A program made the translations under genes and the position numbers. From positions 1 to 43,768 of the forward strand of contig JAPLLA010000053.1 of NCBI GenBank assembly GCA_026387795.1: a DNA stretch of 43,768 bases. The letters run 5' to 3'. Within the stretch, counting starts at the first letter, position 1. Each line of letters opens with the position of its first letter. The notes under the pieces were generated by a model, which saw only the letters and a list, made by a program, of their open reading frames with translations, was not told the origin of the DNA and ran no database searches. The DNA comes from Candidatus Saganbacteria bacterium (lineage in GTDB: Bacteria; Margulisbacteria; WOR-1; JAPLLA01). Shown in pieces: positions 7,429-16,283 of the stretch.

Positions 7429-9760
7429 AATTAAGCCGATAAAAATTTTCTGCTGGCTTTTTTTGTTTTTTTCCGTCTTAGGCGGAGGCTTTTCTTCTTA
7501 TTGTTTTGCAAAAGAGCTCCCTGTGCATTTGGATGCGCAGTATCTTAAATATGATGAAGACGAAGAGATTCTTCTTGCTACCGGTGAGGTAAAGATCGAA
7601 ATGGAAGACTTTGTTTTACGTGCGGACAGCTTAAAATTTGATGTAGCGGCTAATATCCTTACTGCGGAAGGAAGCGTCCAATTTGAAGTTAAAGACCGGT
7701 ATTTGGCACAGGCAGACAGTTTGTTTTATGATGTTACCTCGGGGGAGAGCGAGTTTCGTAATTTTCATACGATCCTGACTCCGTCTAGGATTAAAGGAAA
7801 ACTTTTCTTAAGTAGTGATACTTTACGTGACGAAGGGGAGATGCTGGGGGGCAAAGACGGGAAAATGACGACTTGTGATTATAGCAGTCCACATTACAGG
7901 ATTATGGCCCAAAGAATGGAAGTTTATCCGGGAGATAAAGTAGTGGGCTACAATGTTACTTTTTGGGTAAGTAGGGTTCCCGTGCTTTGGACCCCCATAT
8001 ACATATATTCCCTCCAAAAGAAAAAGCAGCATTTTCCGGAATTTGGGCATAATGATGTGGAGGGAGATTATTTAAAGACCACTTGGGATTATTTTATCAA
8101 TAACCAGGAGTTGGGGGTAGTGTTTTTGGATTATATGTCCAAAAAGGGGTGGGGTTACGGTTTTGCACATGAATACCAATTAGATTCCAGGCAATCAGGA
8201 GAGCTTTCCCTCTACCATGTGGATGAAAAAGATACCGGCATTCCGGATTGGGTAACCGGATTAAAATATAAGTATCAGGTTAATCCCAAAGCGGGAGTGT
8301 CTTTGGATCATAAATATTCTTACCGTTACCTGGTTCCTTCCGGCAGAAGCGATTATACTGATAACACCATCGGTTTTTCAGACCAAAATGACGGATCCTT
8401 GAACGTAAAATATCACCAGCGAATCAACCGTTATAATGCCCAGGGAGAAGATAATTTTAATTTTTCCCGCTCCACAAAGAATGTAAATAGCACTTTTTCC
8501 TATACCAACTATCGTCTCTTTTCCGGATATTCCTATGATACCGGAAATTTTGCTTATGGAGATCAAGCCTTTTTTATGTCCAACTTGAGCATGTCTACTA
8601 ACATCAGTTATTTAAAAAACATAGCCACCCTCGGGGCAATTCCAGATGAAAGAGCGGATCCGGCCTTAGCTTTTGTTTACAAAGGGCCTTTTTATACTGT
8701 AACCGAAGCCCAAAATTGGTATTTGGATTTGGACGGAGACCGTTTTGTGACAGATGCAAATGTTGAATATGTGACTAAACAGCCGGAAATAACATTGGCT
8801 TTTAATTCCCTCAAATGGCAAGGAATAAATTTTAACCCTTCGTTTGGGGCAGGGTGGTTTACAGAAGCAAAAATGGTTCCTTCTTTGGGGATCATGAGAA
8901 GATTTTCTACGCATCGGTATTTTATGAACATGAGTGCTGATCGGACCGATGATATTGGCTTGGGTTCAAGGTTAACCCTAACTGGAAGTGCGCAGCAGTT
9001 GATGTATGATCCGGGGGATGCTCAATATACTTTAAGCGGTGGAACGGTTTTAGGCAGTGATTGGTTTTCTTTTGTAAAAAATAGTTTTGAGTATAAAAAA
9101 GTAGATACCGATGGGGGCTCCCCGTTTTTCTTTGATAAATTAGGGGCATATTCCAATTACTGGAAAGAAGCACTCACTTTTTATTATTTACAGTTGTTTA
9201 CCTGGAATTTTACCGGTGGTTATAATTACCTGATCAATGATTACGAAGATGTTTTGACCAAGATGGTTATCAAGCCCGCAGAGAATTTCAATCTCCAATT
9301 CGACACTGGTTACAGAGTGGAAGAAAGGCAGTACCGTGATTTGGCTACTACGCTTCACTGGGAGCCGCTTAAAAAATGGCAGTTTGATTTTAGGGAAACA
9401 CAAGACCTCAACTATGGACAGGTTAAAACTGCAAATCTTATGTCGGATTTGGAGTTTGGGGATGAGGGCAATTGGCAAAGGCATTGGCACCTAAAGATGT
9501 ATAATGAATATGATGTTTTTGCCCAACAATTTTTTCTGCGTGACCTGATGATTGTAAAAGACCTGCATTGTTGGGACTTTAAATTTTCTTATTCCGACTA
9601 CAGGAAAAGCTTTAGTTTTGCTTTTACTTTAAAAGCTTTGCCGGATGAACCCATGGGCTGGGCTCCTGAAAAAGGTTTTTATATGGAAACTTTTGAGAAA
9701 GAAAAGTCTGCATTTATGAAAGACATCCCTTATAATAAAGAAGCGGAAGGAAGACAATGA
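7415..9760 (+). CDS. lptD: LPS-assembly protein LptD (OstA/Imp family)
   Basis: Outer-membrane barrel that inserts lipopolysaccharide into the outer leaflet. The 781-aa product starts with a signal peptide (KIFCWLFLFFSVLGGG, cleavage probably after CFA), followed by an OstA/LptA-type periplasmic beta-jellyroll about 30-140 (repeated VHLDAQYLKYDEDEEILLATG and LRADSLKFD units) and a long beta-rich C-terminal barrel with many aromatic residues. The motif region MTTCDYSSPHYRIMA is typical of the LptD barrel entry. No separate lptA or lptC gene lies in the window. It overlaps the TPR gene upstream and shares ATGA with the following lipoprotein gene. Confidence 0.88.
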   Translation: MFPNKIKPIKIFCWLFLFFSVLGGGFSSYCFAKELPVHLDAQYLKYDEDEEILLATGEVKIEMEDFVLRADSLKFDVAANILTAEGSVQFEVKDRYLAQADSLFYDVTSGESEFRNFHTILTPSRIKGKLFLSSDTLRDEGEMLGGKDGKMTTCDYSSPHYRIMAQRMEVYPGDKVVGYNVTFWVSRVPVLWTPIYIYSLQKKKQHFPEFGHNDVEGDYLKTTWDYFINNQELGVVFLDYMSKKGWGYGFAHEYQLDSRQSGELSLYHVDEKDTGIPDWVTGLKYKYQVNPKAGVSLDHKYSYRYLVPSGRSDYTDNTIGFSDQNDGSLNVKYHQRINRYNAQGEDNFNFSRSTKNVNSTFSYTNYRLFSGYSYDTGNFAYGDQAFFMSNLSMSTNISYLKNIATLGAIPDERADPALAFVYKGPFYTVTEAQNWYLDLDGDRFVTDANVEYVTKQPEITLAFNSLKWQGINFNPSFGAGWFTEAKMVPSLGIMRRFSTHRYFMNMSADRTDDIGLGSRLTLTGSAQQLMYDPGDAQYTLSGGTVLGSDWFSFVKNSFEYKKVDTDGGSPFFFDKLGAYSNYWKEALTFYYLQLFTWNFTGGYNYLINDYEDVLTKMVIKPAENFNLQFDTGYRVEERQYRDLATTLHWEPLKKWQFDFRETQDLNYGQVKTANLMSDLEFGDEGNWQRHWHLKMYNEYDVFAQQFFLRDLMIVKDLHCWDFKFSYSDYRKSFSFAFTLKALPDEPMGWAPEKGFYMETFEKEKSAFMKDIPYNKEAEGRQ

Positions 9761-10416
9761 TGAAAAATCCCAAATCCCAAATCCTAAATCCTAAATTATT
9801 AATATTATCCTTATTGGGATTTTGGATTTTGTCGTTTGGATTTATTACTGGGTGTGCAAGGACCGTTACCCCGGTGGTGGTTTTTGGAAAAACTGCAGTG
9901 GTAGAAGTGACTTTAAGGGGGAATGCGGATATTTCCCATAATAAGTATTATATGCTGGTCGGTTCCAGCGAGAGCTACCAGATACCAGTTTATCCTTACG
10001 AATTTATTGAACCGGGGCAAGCACCTACAGACCCTACTTTTAATCCGCAACCTTACCAAGCCACTTGGTATAGTTATGTGATTTTAGATAATAGCGCTAT
10101 GTTTATGAGGGTTCCGGGACCGTTTACTGCTACGCAAGAAACCTATACCCATGCCCAAATCAGTACCTTTACTCCGCCAGCTACGGTTTTGCGTTTTAAT
10201 TTGCCCTTGGATGAAGTTTTTCCATCAGGCATCCCACAGCGGGTTTATTTTAACTTTATTACCGTTGACCAGACCCGCTATTTAAAAGACCAATTAGCAA
10301 CCAAATCCAACAGTCTTTTGACTTACACTAATACGGAAGTTGTGGGTAGTGATGATGAGGATTCGGGGATCAATGCCAGTTTAGATGTTATTAGTTGGAG
10401 GATTTTAATTCAATAA
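9757..10416 (+). CDS. Predicted lipoprotein of unknown function
   Basis: A 219-aa lipoprotein: hydrophobic signal (LLILSLLGFWILSFGFITGC) ending in a lipobox-like ITGC, so Cys33 is the likely lipidation site. The mature part is beta-rich with many Tyr, Pro and Thr residues and is not recognised. Its position between lptD and lnt could suggest an LptD partner, but I see no LptE similarity. The first 28 codons lie on an A/T-rich AAATCC inverted repeat (9764-9843), so the signal peptide itself is made of repeat DNA. It starts on an ATGA overlap with lptD and ends on TAATG with lnt. Confidence 0.8.
   Translation: MMKNPKSQILNPKLLILSLLGFWILSFGFITGCARTVTPVVVFGKTAVVEVTLRGNADISHNKYYMLVGSSESYQIPVYPYEFIEPGQAPTDPTFNPQPYQATWYSYVILDNSAMFMRVPGPFTATQETYTHAQISTFTPPATVLRFNLPLDEVFPSGIPQRVYFNFITVDQTRYLKDQLATKSNSLLTYTNTEVVGSDDEDSGINASLDVISWRILIQ
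9764..9843. repeat. AAATCC-type inverted repeat inside a coding region
   Basis: Left arm 9764-9796 has AAATCCC and AAATCCT units; the right arm 9813-9843 carries TTGGGATTTTGGATTTT, an approximate reverse complement. It encodes KNPKSQILNPK and the following hydrophobic segment. The same units recur in proS at 28054-28110, also in frame, and in reverse complement near 16260. Confidence 0.75.
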
Positions 10417-11903
10417 TGTCTTTGTTTTTAGCTGTTATATCAGGGTTGTTTTTAGCAGTATTGTTTCCCAAGTTTAATTTGTTTTATTTGGCTTGGGTGG
10501 CCTTAATACCCTTTTTTCTTGCAGTTTACTCTGCACCGCATTATAAGAAAGCACTTTTATATGGTTTTATTACTGGAATCGTCTTTTTTGGAATTAACTT
10601 GTTTTGGATAACAGCATTGCAGGAATTTGTGGGGTTTTGGGCTTATTTGGCATGGTTTGGAGTAGCACTTTTACAAACCGTTTATTTTTTACTGTTTGCA
10701 GTTTGGGTGTGGTGGGCAAGAAATGCATCTTTGGAACATAAATTATTGGCCCTCCCTGCGGGATATGTCGCAGTAGAGTGGCTGAGATCTTTGGGTGCAT
10801 ATGGGGTTACGGCGGGTGGGTTGGGTTATAGCCAATCCCTATTTTTACCTCTTCTTCAGCTTGCTAGCATCTTTTCCGTGTACGGGATCAGCTTTGTGTT
10901 GGTTATGGCCAATGTTTTTCTGGCTGAAGCGATCTATAAGAGGAAGGCTAGCTGGAAAACAGGGGTGGGCTTAGGATTACTTTTGCTTTTGGTCTTAATG
11001 TTTGGTTTATATACCCTTGGTTCCAAGGTGTGTCACTCAAGCCCGGCAAAAAAGATTTTTCTAGTACAGGCAAATATTCCGCAAAAAGAGAAGATGGAGC
11101 CCAGCCTGGTTTTAAAACATTTATTTAAACATTTGGAACTTTCCAAAAGTATAGCCAAAGAAAAACCGGATTTTGTGGTTTGGCCTGAAACCGCGGTTCC
11201 TTTTTATCTGCTCAATGATTTCAATCTAAGCGGTTTTAGGCAGGATTTTTTTGCTGTCGTAAAAGAGGGGAATTTTAACTTAATCTTAGGAGTTCCGACT
11301 TATTTAAATATGAATGTTTATAATTCCATGGTTTTAGTTGATAAATCGACAAATCTTTCTCAATATAATAAAGAGAAATTAGTCCCTTTTGGCGAATATT
11401 TGCCTTTTCGGCCGCTACTTTTTCCTTTACTTTCAAAAACAGGGTTTTTGGAAGGGGATTATATACCAGGTAGAGATTTTGATTTACTTCAAGCAGAAGG
11501 GGTTAAAATAGGAGGAGCCATCTGTTTTGAGTCTACTTTCCCGGGACTAATCAGAAAAAGGGTGGTAAAAGGAGCAGAAGTCATATTGGTCATTACCAAT
11601 GATGCTTGGTTTTTTAATTCGGAAGCCCCTTACCAGCATTTGCAAGCCGGTGTGCTAAGAGCGGTAGAAAACCGGCGTTATTTTATCCAATCAGCCAATA
11701 CCGGTATTTCTGCAATTATTGATCCTTGGGGTAGGGTGGTTAAACAAACACAATTAAATGAACAAACAATTCTTAAAGGGGAGTTTTATCCCTGTAGAGC
11801 AAAAAGCGCGTATACGGTAACCGGAGATCTATTTGTCTTTTTTTGTTTGGCGATTGTAGCAGCTTATGGGGCAATTTTAAGAAAACGCTCCGCCAGGATT
11901 TGA
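10416..11903 (+). CDS. lnt: Apolipoprotein N-acyltransferase
   Basis: Integral inner-membrane enzyme that adds the third acyl chain to lipoproteins. Start ATG 10416 overlaps the lipoprotein stop (TAATG), with GGAGGA about 12 nt upstream; an in-frame TTG further upstream is less likely. About 495 aa: six or so membrane helices in residues 1-200, then a nitrilase-fold periplasmic domain with the catalytic Glu (FVVWPETAVP), Lys (YNKEKLVPFGEYLPF) and Cys (GGAICFESTFPG), and a last helix near the C terminus (LFVFFCLAIVAAYGA). Following a lipoprotein gene fits. Its last 40 nt overlap the convergent yqgF-like gene. Confidence 0.93.
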   Translation: MSLFLAVISGLFLAVLFPKFNLFYLAWVALIPFFLAVYSAPHYKKALLYGFITGIVFFGINLFWITALQEFVGFWAYLAWFGVALLQTVYFLLFAVWVWWARNASLEHKLLALPAGYVAVEWLRSLGAYGVTAGGLGYSQSLFLPLLQLASIFSVYGISFVLVMANVFLAEAIYKRKASWKTGVGLGLLLLLVLMFGLYTLGSKVCHSSPAKKIFLVQANIPQKEKMEPSLVLKHLFKHLELSKSIAKEKPDFVVWPETAVPFYLLNDFNLSGFRQDFFAVVKEGNFNLILGVPTYLNMNVYNSMVLVDKSTNLSQYNKEKLVPFGEYLPFRPLLFPLLSKTGFLEGDYIPGRDFDLLQAEGVKIGGAICFESTFPGLIRKRVVKGAEVILVITNDAWFFNSEAPYQHLQAGVLRAVENRRYFIQSANTGISAIIDPWGRVVKQTQLNEQTILKGEFYPCRAKSAYTVTGDLFVFFCLAIVAAYGAILRKRSARI

Positions 11904-12265
11904 GCCGCAAAATCGTCTACGGGTATGGGGGGGACTCTTAACGAGGTGGGGATTAATCTCCAAAGCCCTTTTGGCTTATTGGCTTCCCAATAATACTTGC
12001 GCGCTTCCATAGAAGAGTTTTGCTCCGGTACAAAAATAATATTGACCGGCAATTCCAGTTTAGCCACTTCTTTTTGCACCGGTTTTGAGTTGGTCCCGTT
12101 GCCGATTAAAATGATGGAAATCTTGTATTGGGCACAAATAGAAGCAATTTGGCTTCCCAGTTCTGTTAATAAGCAAGGTTTGCGCACCACGCATTTTTTT
12201 TCTGGGGAAAGTACGGCTAGGCCGCATTTTTCCCTGCCCGGGTCTATGGCTAATATGTAATCCAT
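11864..12265 (-). CDS. YqgF/RuvC-like RNase H-fold nuclease domain protein
   Basis: A 133-aa protein with the RNase H-fold signature of the YqgF (pre-16S rRNA nuclease)/RuvC-like group: first catalytic Asp in LAIDPGREKCGLAVL (residues 5-19), second-strand acidic region after FVPEQNSSMEARKYYWE, and a C-terminal acidic pair in PVDDFAAQILAERF. In cyanobacteria and others, small YqgF-like genes sit beside DUF3084 genes, exactly as here (10-nt gap). The substrate is not known. It is the last gene of the leftward operon and converges on lnt with a 40-nt overlap. Confidence 0.75.
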   Translation of the reverse strand: MDYILAIDPGREKCGLAVLSPEKKCVVRKPCLLTELGSQIASICAQYKISIILIGNGTNSKPVQKEVAKLELPVNIIFVPEQNSSMEARKYYWEANKPKGLWRLIPTSLRVPPIPVDDFAAQILAERFLKIAP

Positions 12266-12275
12266 CTTTCCCCCT

Positions 12276-13313
12276 TTAGATCAAATTGAGTTTAAGCGTA
12301 ACGTCTAATGGTCCAATGGCGTAAATGTCTTTTTTTGCAATTACGGTGACCTCCGCTTTTTGTTTGTAAAAGTAGATCTTTTTAGCCACTTTGCTGATTT
12401 CTTCATAAGGGATACTGCCAATATTTCCTTTTGCATCTGGCATTACCCCCTGGGTTTTAGCTGTTAGGTTTACTTTTTCCAGCAGAGAAAGGATCTGTTG
12501 TTCTATTTCCGGCATAGAAAGCATGCCGTTGATTTCCGTATACTCGATTTCTTCCCCTTTTTTGAAAACCAGGGTATTTGGCAGAACATTGAAAGAGGTA
12601 TAAATGGTTTCTCCCCAAAAAGTATTTCGGTCCGCAATCAGCTGTACTATACTGTTATTTTGTTCTTGGGAGAGTCTTGCAATGGTTTTTTCGAATTCTA
12701 CAGGAGAACAGTAAATAAGATGCTGGTCGCTTTTAATCCCGTAGCTTCTTATTTTTTGGTCTGCAGCAGAAAGAATTTGTTTTAGAATTGTTTGTAGGTT
12801 TGGGTTTTGGTGCGGATCTGTTACCAGGGTTGTAATCAAGGTGTCCCCTTTCCCAAAGAGGAGTGTTCCTTGACGGCTGGCGACTACTTGTTTTTCCAGT
12901 AAGTTCTTGGTTAGGGAAAGGGAGTTAATTTGTTCGCGAGCTTCTTTGAGGTTGGTTTGCAGGGTTTGGAGTTCATTCTCTAGTTTAATTTTTTCTTTTA
13001 ATTTTTTGTCTAATTCATCTTTTTCCGTGTTTAGTGTCTGGTGTGTGATGCGTAGCTCTGTTTTTAGATCGTCCAGCCCAAACAATGCGGTGCGCAAGTT
13101 ATCTGAAATAAGGCTGGCAAGGGTAAGGGTGACAAGGGCAACCACTATCCCGCCGATAATGGTAAAAGTGGTGGCAGTGTAGCGGGGCCTTAAGCGGAAG
13201 AAAGAGAGACGGTTTTTTCCCATATACCTGCCGACAAAATTGCCGATAAAAGCAATTATGCCCCCAAGGAGTGCAATGAAGATTATTGTTGTTATACCGA
13301 AATAGTTTTGCAT
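12276..13313 (-). CDS. DUF3084 membrane-anchored coiled-coil protein
   Basis: A 345-aa protein of the DUF3084 type. Two N-terminal membrane helices (residues about 5-28 and 48-70, with FIGNFVGRYMGKNRLSFFRLRPR between them) are followed by a coiled coil about 80-145 (rich in LKEKIKLENELQTLQ heptads) and an alpha/beta C-terminal domain about 150-345. Function is unknown. It starts directly after the lptG stop (TAAATG) and is followed by the yqgF-like gene. Its place in an lpt operon suggests an envelope or DNA-envelope role, but that is inference. Confidence 0.8.
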   Translation of the reverse strand: MQNYFGITTIIFIALLGGIIAFIGNFVGRYMGKNRLSFFRLRPRYTATTFTIIGGIVVALVTLTLASLISDNLRTALFGLDDLKTELRITHQTLNTEKDELDKKLKEKIKLENELQTLQTNLKEAREQINSLSLTKNLLEKQVVASRQGTLLFGKGDTLITTLVTDPHQNPNLQTILKQILSAADQKIRSYGIKSDQHLIYCSPVEFEKTIARLSQEQNNSIVQLIADRNTFWGETIYTSFNVLPNTLVFKKGEEIEYTEINGMLSMPEIEQQILSLLEKVNLTAKTQGVMPDAKGNIGSIPYEEISKVAKKIYFYKQKAEVTVIAKKDIYAIGPLDVTLKLNLI

Positions 13314-14411
13314 TTATCCCTCTGCCGCTTGTTTTAAAAAGAACCAGCCTATGCCTGCGGTAATAAGGTTGGGTGACCAGGCTGCCAGCCAAGGTGGGAG
13401 TACCTCTAATTCCCCAAAGCTCATTCCTATAAACATGGCAATATAATAGAAGAAAATAATAATAATAGAAACACCAAGCCCAACCGAAGAGCTGGCGCGT
13501 CGGGGGGAAAGACCCAGCGGAGCCCCCAGTAGAGCAAAAACCAAACAAGCAAAGGGGATGGCGATTTTCATGTTGAGCTGGATTTTATAATCCGTAACTT
13601 TTGCTCCCATTTTTTGTTTTAAATCTATGTATTTTTTTAGCTCCCTGGTATTCATTCCTTCTGGGTTGCGGTCTCCAATATAAAAATCCTGGGGAGTGTA
13701 CTTGATAGAGATTCTTTCTTCATCAAAACGGATAATGTGTTTATATTCCCCATTTTCTGAAAGGAGATAAATAATACCGTTCTTAAAAAGCCAGCTGTTT
13801 TCCTCTTTTTGCCAAAGAGCCTGGTTGGCGTTGATGATTTGGTTTAGTTTTCCTTCGTTAAATTCTTGTACAATGACCCCTTCCATTTGCGGGCCTTGCA
13901 TCTTGCGGCAATAGAAGATTCTTTTTAGCGCTCCGCGTTCAAATTCAGGGACAAAAACATCTTGTTGTACGCGGGTATCTTTTTGTGTGGCGTTTTCCAT
14001 GAGCAGGTTTTTAGCTGCTTCGTTGGATTGTGGCACTACTACCTCATAGAAGCTCAGGGTGATAAGGCTGATGATAAAACCGATGACAAGAATGGGCATG
14101 ACAATACGATATAGACTAATACCCGAAGCCTTGAAAGCGGTAATTTCGCTGTCGTGTGAAAGCCTGGAAAAAGCTAAAAGTACCCCCAAAAGTGTTGCCA
14201 TGGGAAATATATAGACCATGACCCCGGGGAGCTTAAATATAAAGAGTTGGAGCGCTACCAGCATAGGCATTCCTTTGAGCACTACTGCGCGCACCAGTTC
14301 AAACATGATCATGGAAGCAGAAAGAATAGCTGTAAAAGATCCCAAGCCAAAAAGGAAAGGGTCTATAAATTCTCGGGAAATATAACGGTCCAGGGTTTTG
14401 ACCATGCTCAT
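13314..14411 (-). CDS. lptG: LPS export ABC transporter permease, second LptF/LptG protein
   Basis: The second YjgP/YjgQ permease in the window and the likely heterodimer partner of the one at 3930-5021. 365 aa: N-terminal helices with the conserved FPMATLLGVLLAFSRLSHDSEITAFKASG stretch, a periplasmic beta domain about 120-265 (with YIGDRNPEGMNTRELKKYI near its end), and C-terminal helices (IAIPFACLVFALLGAPLGL). It starts on an ATGA overlap with the lptB stop, so ATPase and permease are translationally coupled. The helix-loop motif before the last helices (GLSPRRASSSVGLG) is the usual LptG-like one. Naming it G rather than F is a guess from the operon with lptB. Confidence 0.9.
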   Translation of the reverse strand: MSMVKTLDRYISREFIDPFLFGLGSFTAILSASMIMFELVRAVVLKGMPMLVALQLFIFKLPGVMVYIFPMATLLGVLLAFSRLSHDSEITAFKASGISLYRIVMPILVIGFIISLITLSFYEVVVPQSNEAAKNLLMENATQKDTRVQQDVFVPEFERGALKRIFYCRKMQGPQMEGVIVQEFNEGKLNQIINANQALWQKEENSWLFKNGIIYLLSENGEYKHIIRFDEERISIKYTPQDFYIGDRNPEGMNTRELKKYIDLKQKMGAKVTDYKIQLNMKIAIPFACLVFALLGAPLGLSPRRASSSVGLGVSIIIIFFYYIAMFIGMSFGELEVLPPWLAAWSPNLITAGIGWFFLKQAAEG

Positions 14412-15133
14412 AGAGTAAACTTGTCTCCCAGATAGAGTTGTTTTGCTTGTTCGTTTTGAGCAATTTCTTCCGATTTTCCGGACATGAGGACTTTTCCTTT
14501 ATGAACAATATAAGCACGGTCAGTAATTGCCAGGGTTTCTCTTACGTTGTGGTCTGTAATTAAAATCCCCAAGCCTTTTTGTTTTAAGTAGCGAATAATG
14601 TTTTGCAGGTCTGTAATGGTTTTTGGGTCAATGCCGGTAAAAGGCTCGTCTAAAAGCAAGAAGAGGGGATTAGTTGCCAGTGCCCTTGCGATTTCTACTC
14701 TTCTTTGTTCTCCGCCGGAGAGGGTATAGGCTTTTTGTTTTCTTAAAGCAGTGACCCCCAATTCGTCGAGTAGGGCAGTGAGTTTTGATTCGTATTCTGC
14801 TGGCTTAATGTGGGGATTGAGTTCCCAGAGGATTTTTATGTTTTCTTCTACTGTGAGCTTTCTAAAAATAGAAGCTTCTTGCGGCAAGTAACCGATTCCC
14901 ATTTGAGACCTTCTGTGCATGGGGAGTTTGGTGATTTCATTTTCTTGTAAATATACTTTTCCTGCAGTTGGTTTTACCAGTCCCACAGTCATGTAAAAGG
15001 TAGTGGTTTTTTCTGCACCGTTGGGACCCAAGAGCCCTACAATTTCTCCGCGTCTTACTCTAATAGAAATTTCGTCTACTACCTTATTCTTTGCGTATGT
15101 TTTAACTAGTTTGTCTGTGCGTATTTCTTCCAT
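14408..15133 (-). CDS. lptB: LPS export ABC transporter ATP-binding protein LptB, with altered Walker A
   Basis: Cytoplasmic ATPase of the LPS exporter. 241 aa with all ABC landmarks: Walker A region at residues 36-44, Q-loop (GYLPQEASIF), signature YTLSGGEQRRVEIARAL, Walker B FLLLDEPFTGIDP and H-loop ITDHNVRETL. The Walker A reads GPNGAEKTT where the family has GPNGAGKTT: Glu41 (codon at 15011-15013) replaces the invariant glycine before the catalytic lysine, a GGA to GAA change. If real, this should badly impair nucleotide binding; it may be a sequence error or a mutated cell. Coupled to lptG by ATGA and 2 nt after trpD. Confidence 0.93.
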   Translation of the reverse strand: MEEIRTDKLVKTYAKNKVVDEISIRVRRGEIVGLLGPNGAEKTTTFYMTVGLVKPTAGKVYLQENEITKLPMHRRSQMGIGYLPQEASIFRKLTVEENIKILWELNPHIKPAEYESKLTALLDELGVTALRKQKAYTLSGGEQRRVEIARALATNPLFLLLDEPFTGIDPKTITDLQNIIRYLKQKGLGILITDHNVRETLAITDRAYIVHKGKVLMSGKSEEIAQNEQAKQLYLGDKFTL

Positions 15134-15135
15134 GG

Positions 15136-16161
15136 CTAACGATTGGTCTCCTTTCTGATCTCTTCAAGTTTTTTCCAGGCAGCGCCTGAATCGATAGCTT
15201 TTCTAGCTGTTTCTATTCCTTCTCTAAGGTTTCCTGTTTTTCCGCCTACCAGGATTGCGGCAGCGGCGTTGATTAAAACAATATTTTTGCGGGAATCCTT
15301 TTCCTGGCCTTGCAGTATCCGGATGGCAATTTCTGCGTTTTCCAGGGCGGATCCGCCTATTAATTCTTCTTTGCCAACACGTAATATCCCAAAGTCTTCG
15401 GGCTTAATAAAATAAGTTTCAATTGTTCCATTTTTTAGGTGGGAGACCTTGGTTTTTTCGGAAATCGATATCTCATCTAATCCGTCTGCTCCATGTACTA
15501 CCAGGGCTTCTTTGGCTCCCAGGTTTTTTAAGACTGCAGCCATAATGTCTGTCAGGTCCTCGTGAAAAACACCTAGAACTTGGAATTTTGCACTAGCTGG
15601 GCTTGTTAACGGTCCTAAGATGTTAAATACGGTACTAATGCCAATCTCACGTCTTGTGGGCATGGCAAAGCGCATGGCTTTGTGGAAATTTGGGGCAAAA
15701 ATAAAACCAAAACCGACTTTATCTATGCATTCTTCTACTTTTTTTGGATCCAAGTCTACTTTGACTCCCAATGCTTCTAATACATCTGCAGAGCCGCATC
15801 TGCTTGATATGGAGCGATTGCCGTGTTTTGCGATAGGGACTCCTGCTGCAGCAGCTACGATTGCAGAAACTGTTGAGATGTTAAAGGTGTTGGAATGGTC
15901 TCCGCCTGTTCCGCATGTATCAACAAGGTTTGGGGTATGCGGATAGATGTTGGTTGCATGTTCCCTCATTTTTTCTGCAAAACCTGTGATCTCGTCAATA
16001 CTTTCACCTTTGGTATGCAGAGCAACGAGTAGGGCTGCAATCTGAGACGGAGTAGCATTTCCTTGCATGATAAGGTCCATGGCAAGGCCAGCTTCTTCCC
16101 TGGTTAGGTTATGTCCTTCAACTACTTTTTTGATATGGGGTTTTAGGGATCCCGCACTCAT
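15136..16161 (-). CDS. trpD: Anthranilate phosphoribosyltransferase
   Basis: Transfers the phosphoribosyl group of PRPP to anthranilate in tryptophan synthesis. 341 aa, the usual length, with the PRPP loop DTCGTGGDHSNTFNIST (residues about 80-96), KHGNRSISSRCGSADVLEALG and the metal-binding region VHGADGLDEIS. No other trp gene is in the window; instead trpD heads a leftward operon and lies 2 nt before lptB, an unusual neighbour. Thymidine phosphorylase was considered, but the CGTGGD and NRSISS motifs favour TrpD. The stop is TAG. Confidence 0.93.
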   Translation of the reverse strand: MSAGSLKPHIKKVVEGHNLTREEAGLAMDLIMQGNATPSQIAALLVALHTKGESIDEITGFAEKMREHATNIYPHTPNLVDTCGTGGDHSNTFNISTVSAIVAAAAGVPIAKHGNRSISSRCGSADVLEALGVKVDLDPKKVEECIDKVGFGFIFAPNFHKAMRFAMPTRREIGISTVFNILGPLTSPASAKFQVLGVFHEDLTDIMAAVLKNLGAKEALVVHGADGLDEISISEKTKVSHLKNGTIETYFIKPEDFGILRVGKEELIGGSALENAEIAIRILQGQEKDSRKNIVLINAAAAILVGGKTGNLREGIETARKAIDSGAAWKKLEEIRKETNR

Positions 16162-16198
16162 TATGTTATATTTTTTAATAATAAGGAGCGGGACAATC

Positions 16199-16283
16199 TC
16201 AAATCACCAAAATTCAAAAGTTTTAAACATTGGAATTTGATAATTTGAATTTGTTTAGAGTTTAGTTTTTAGGATTTAGAGTT
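16199..16283. repeat. A/T-rich low-complexity inverted repeat
   Basis: Between dedA and trpD. The left half has CAAAATTCAAAA, the centre TTTGAATTTG, and the right half TTTAGAGTTTAG and TTAGGATTTAG, which is the reverse complement of the CTAAATCCTAAA unit seen at 9764 and 28054. Its extent is approximate. Confidence 0.55.

Noticed and set aside
16162-16283. tRNA or small RNA gene in the trpD-dedA gap
   Set aside because: Only A/T-rich repeat sequence is seen; no cloverleaf and no T-loop motif (GGTTCRANTCC) was found here or in the other gaps.
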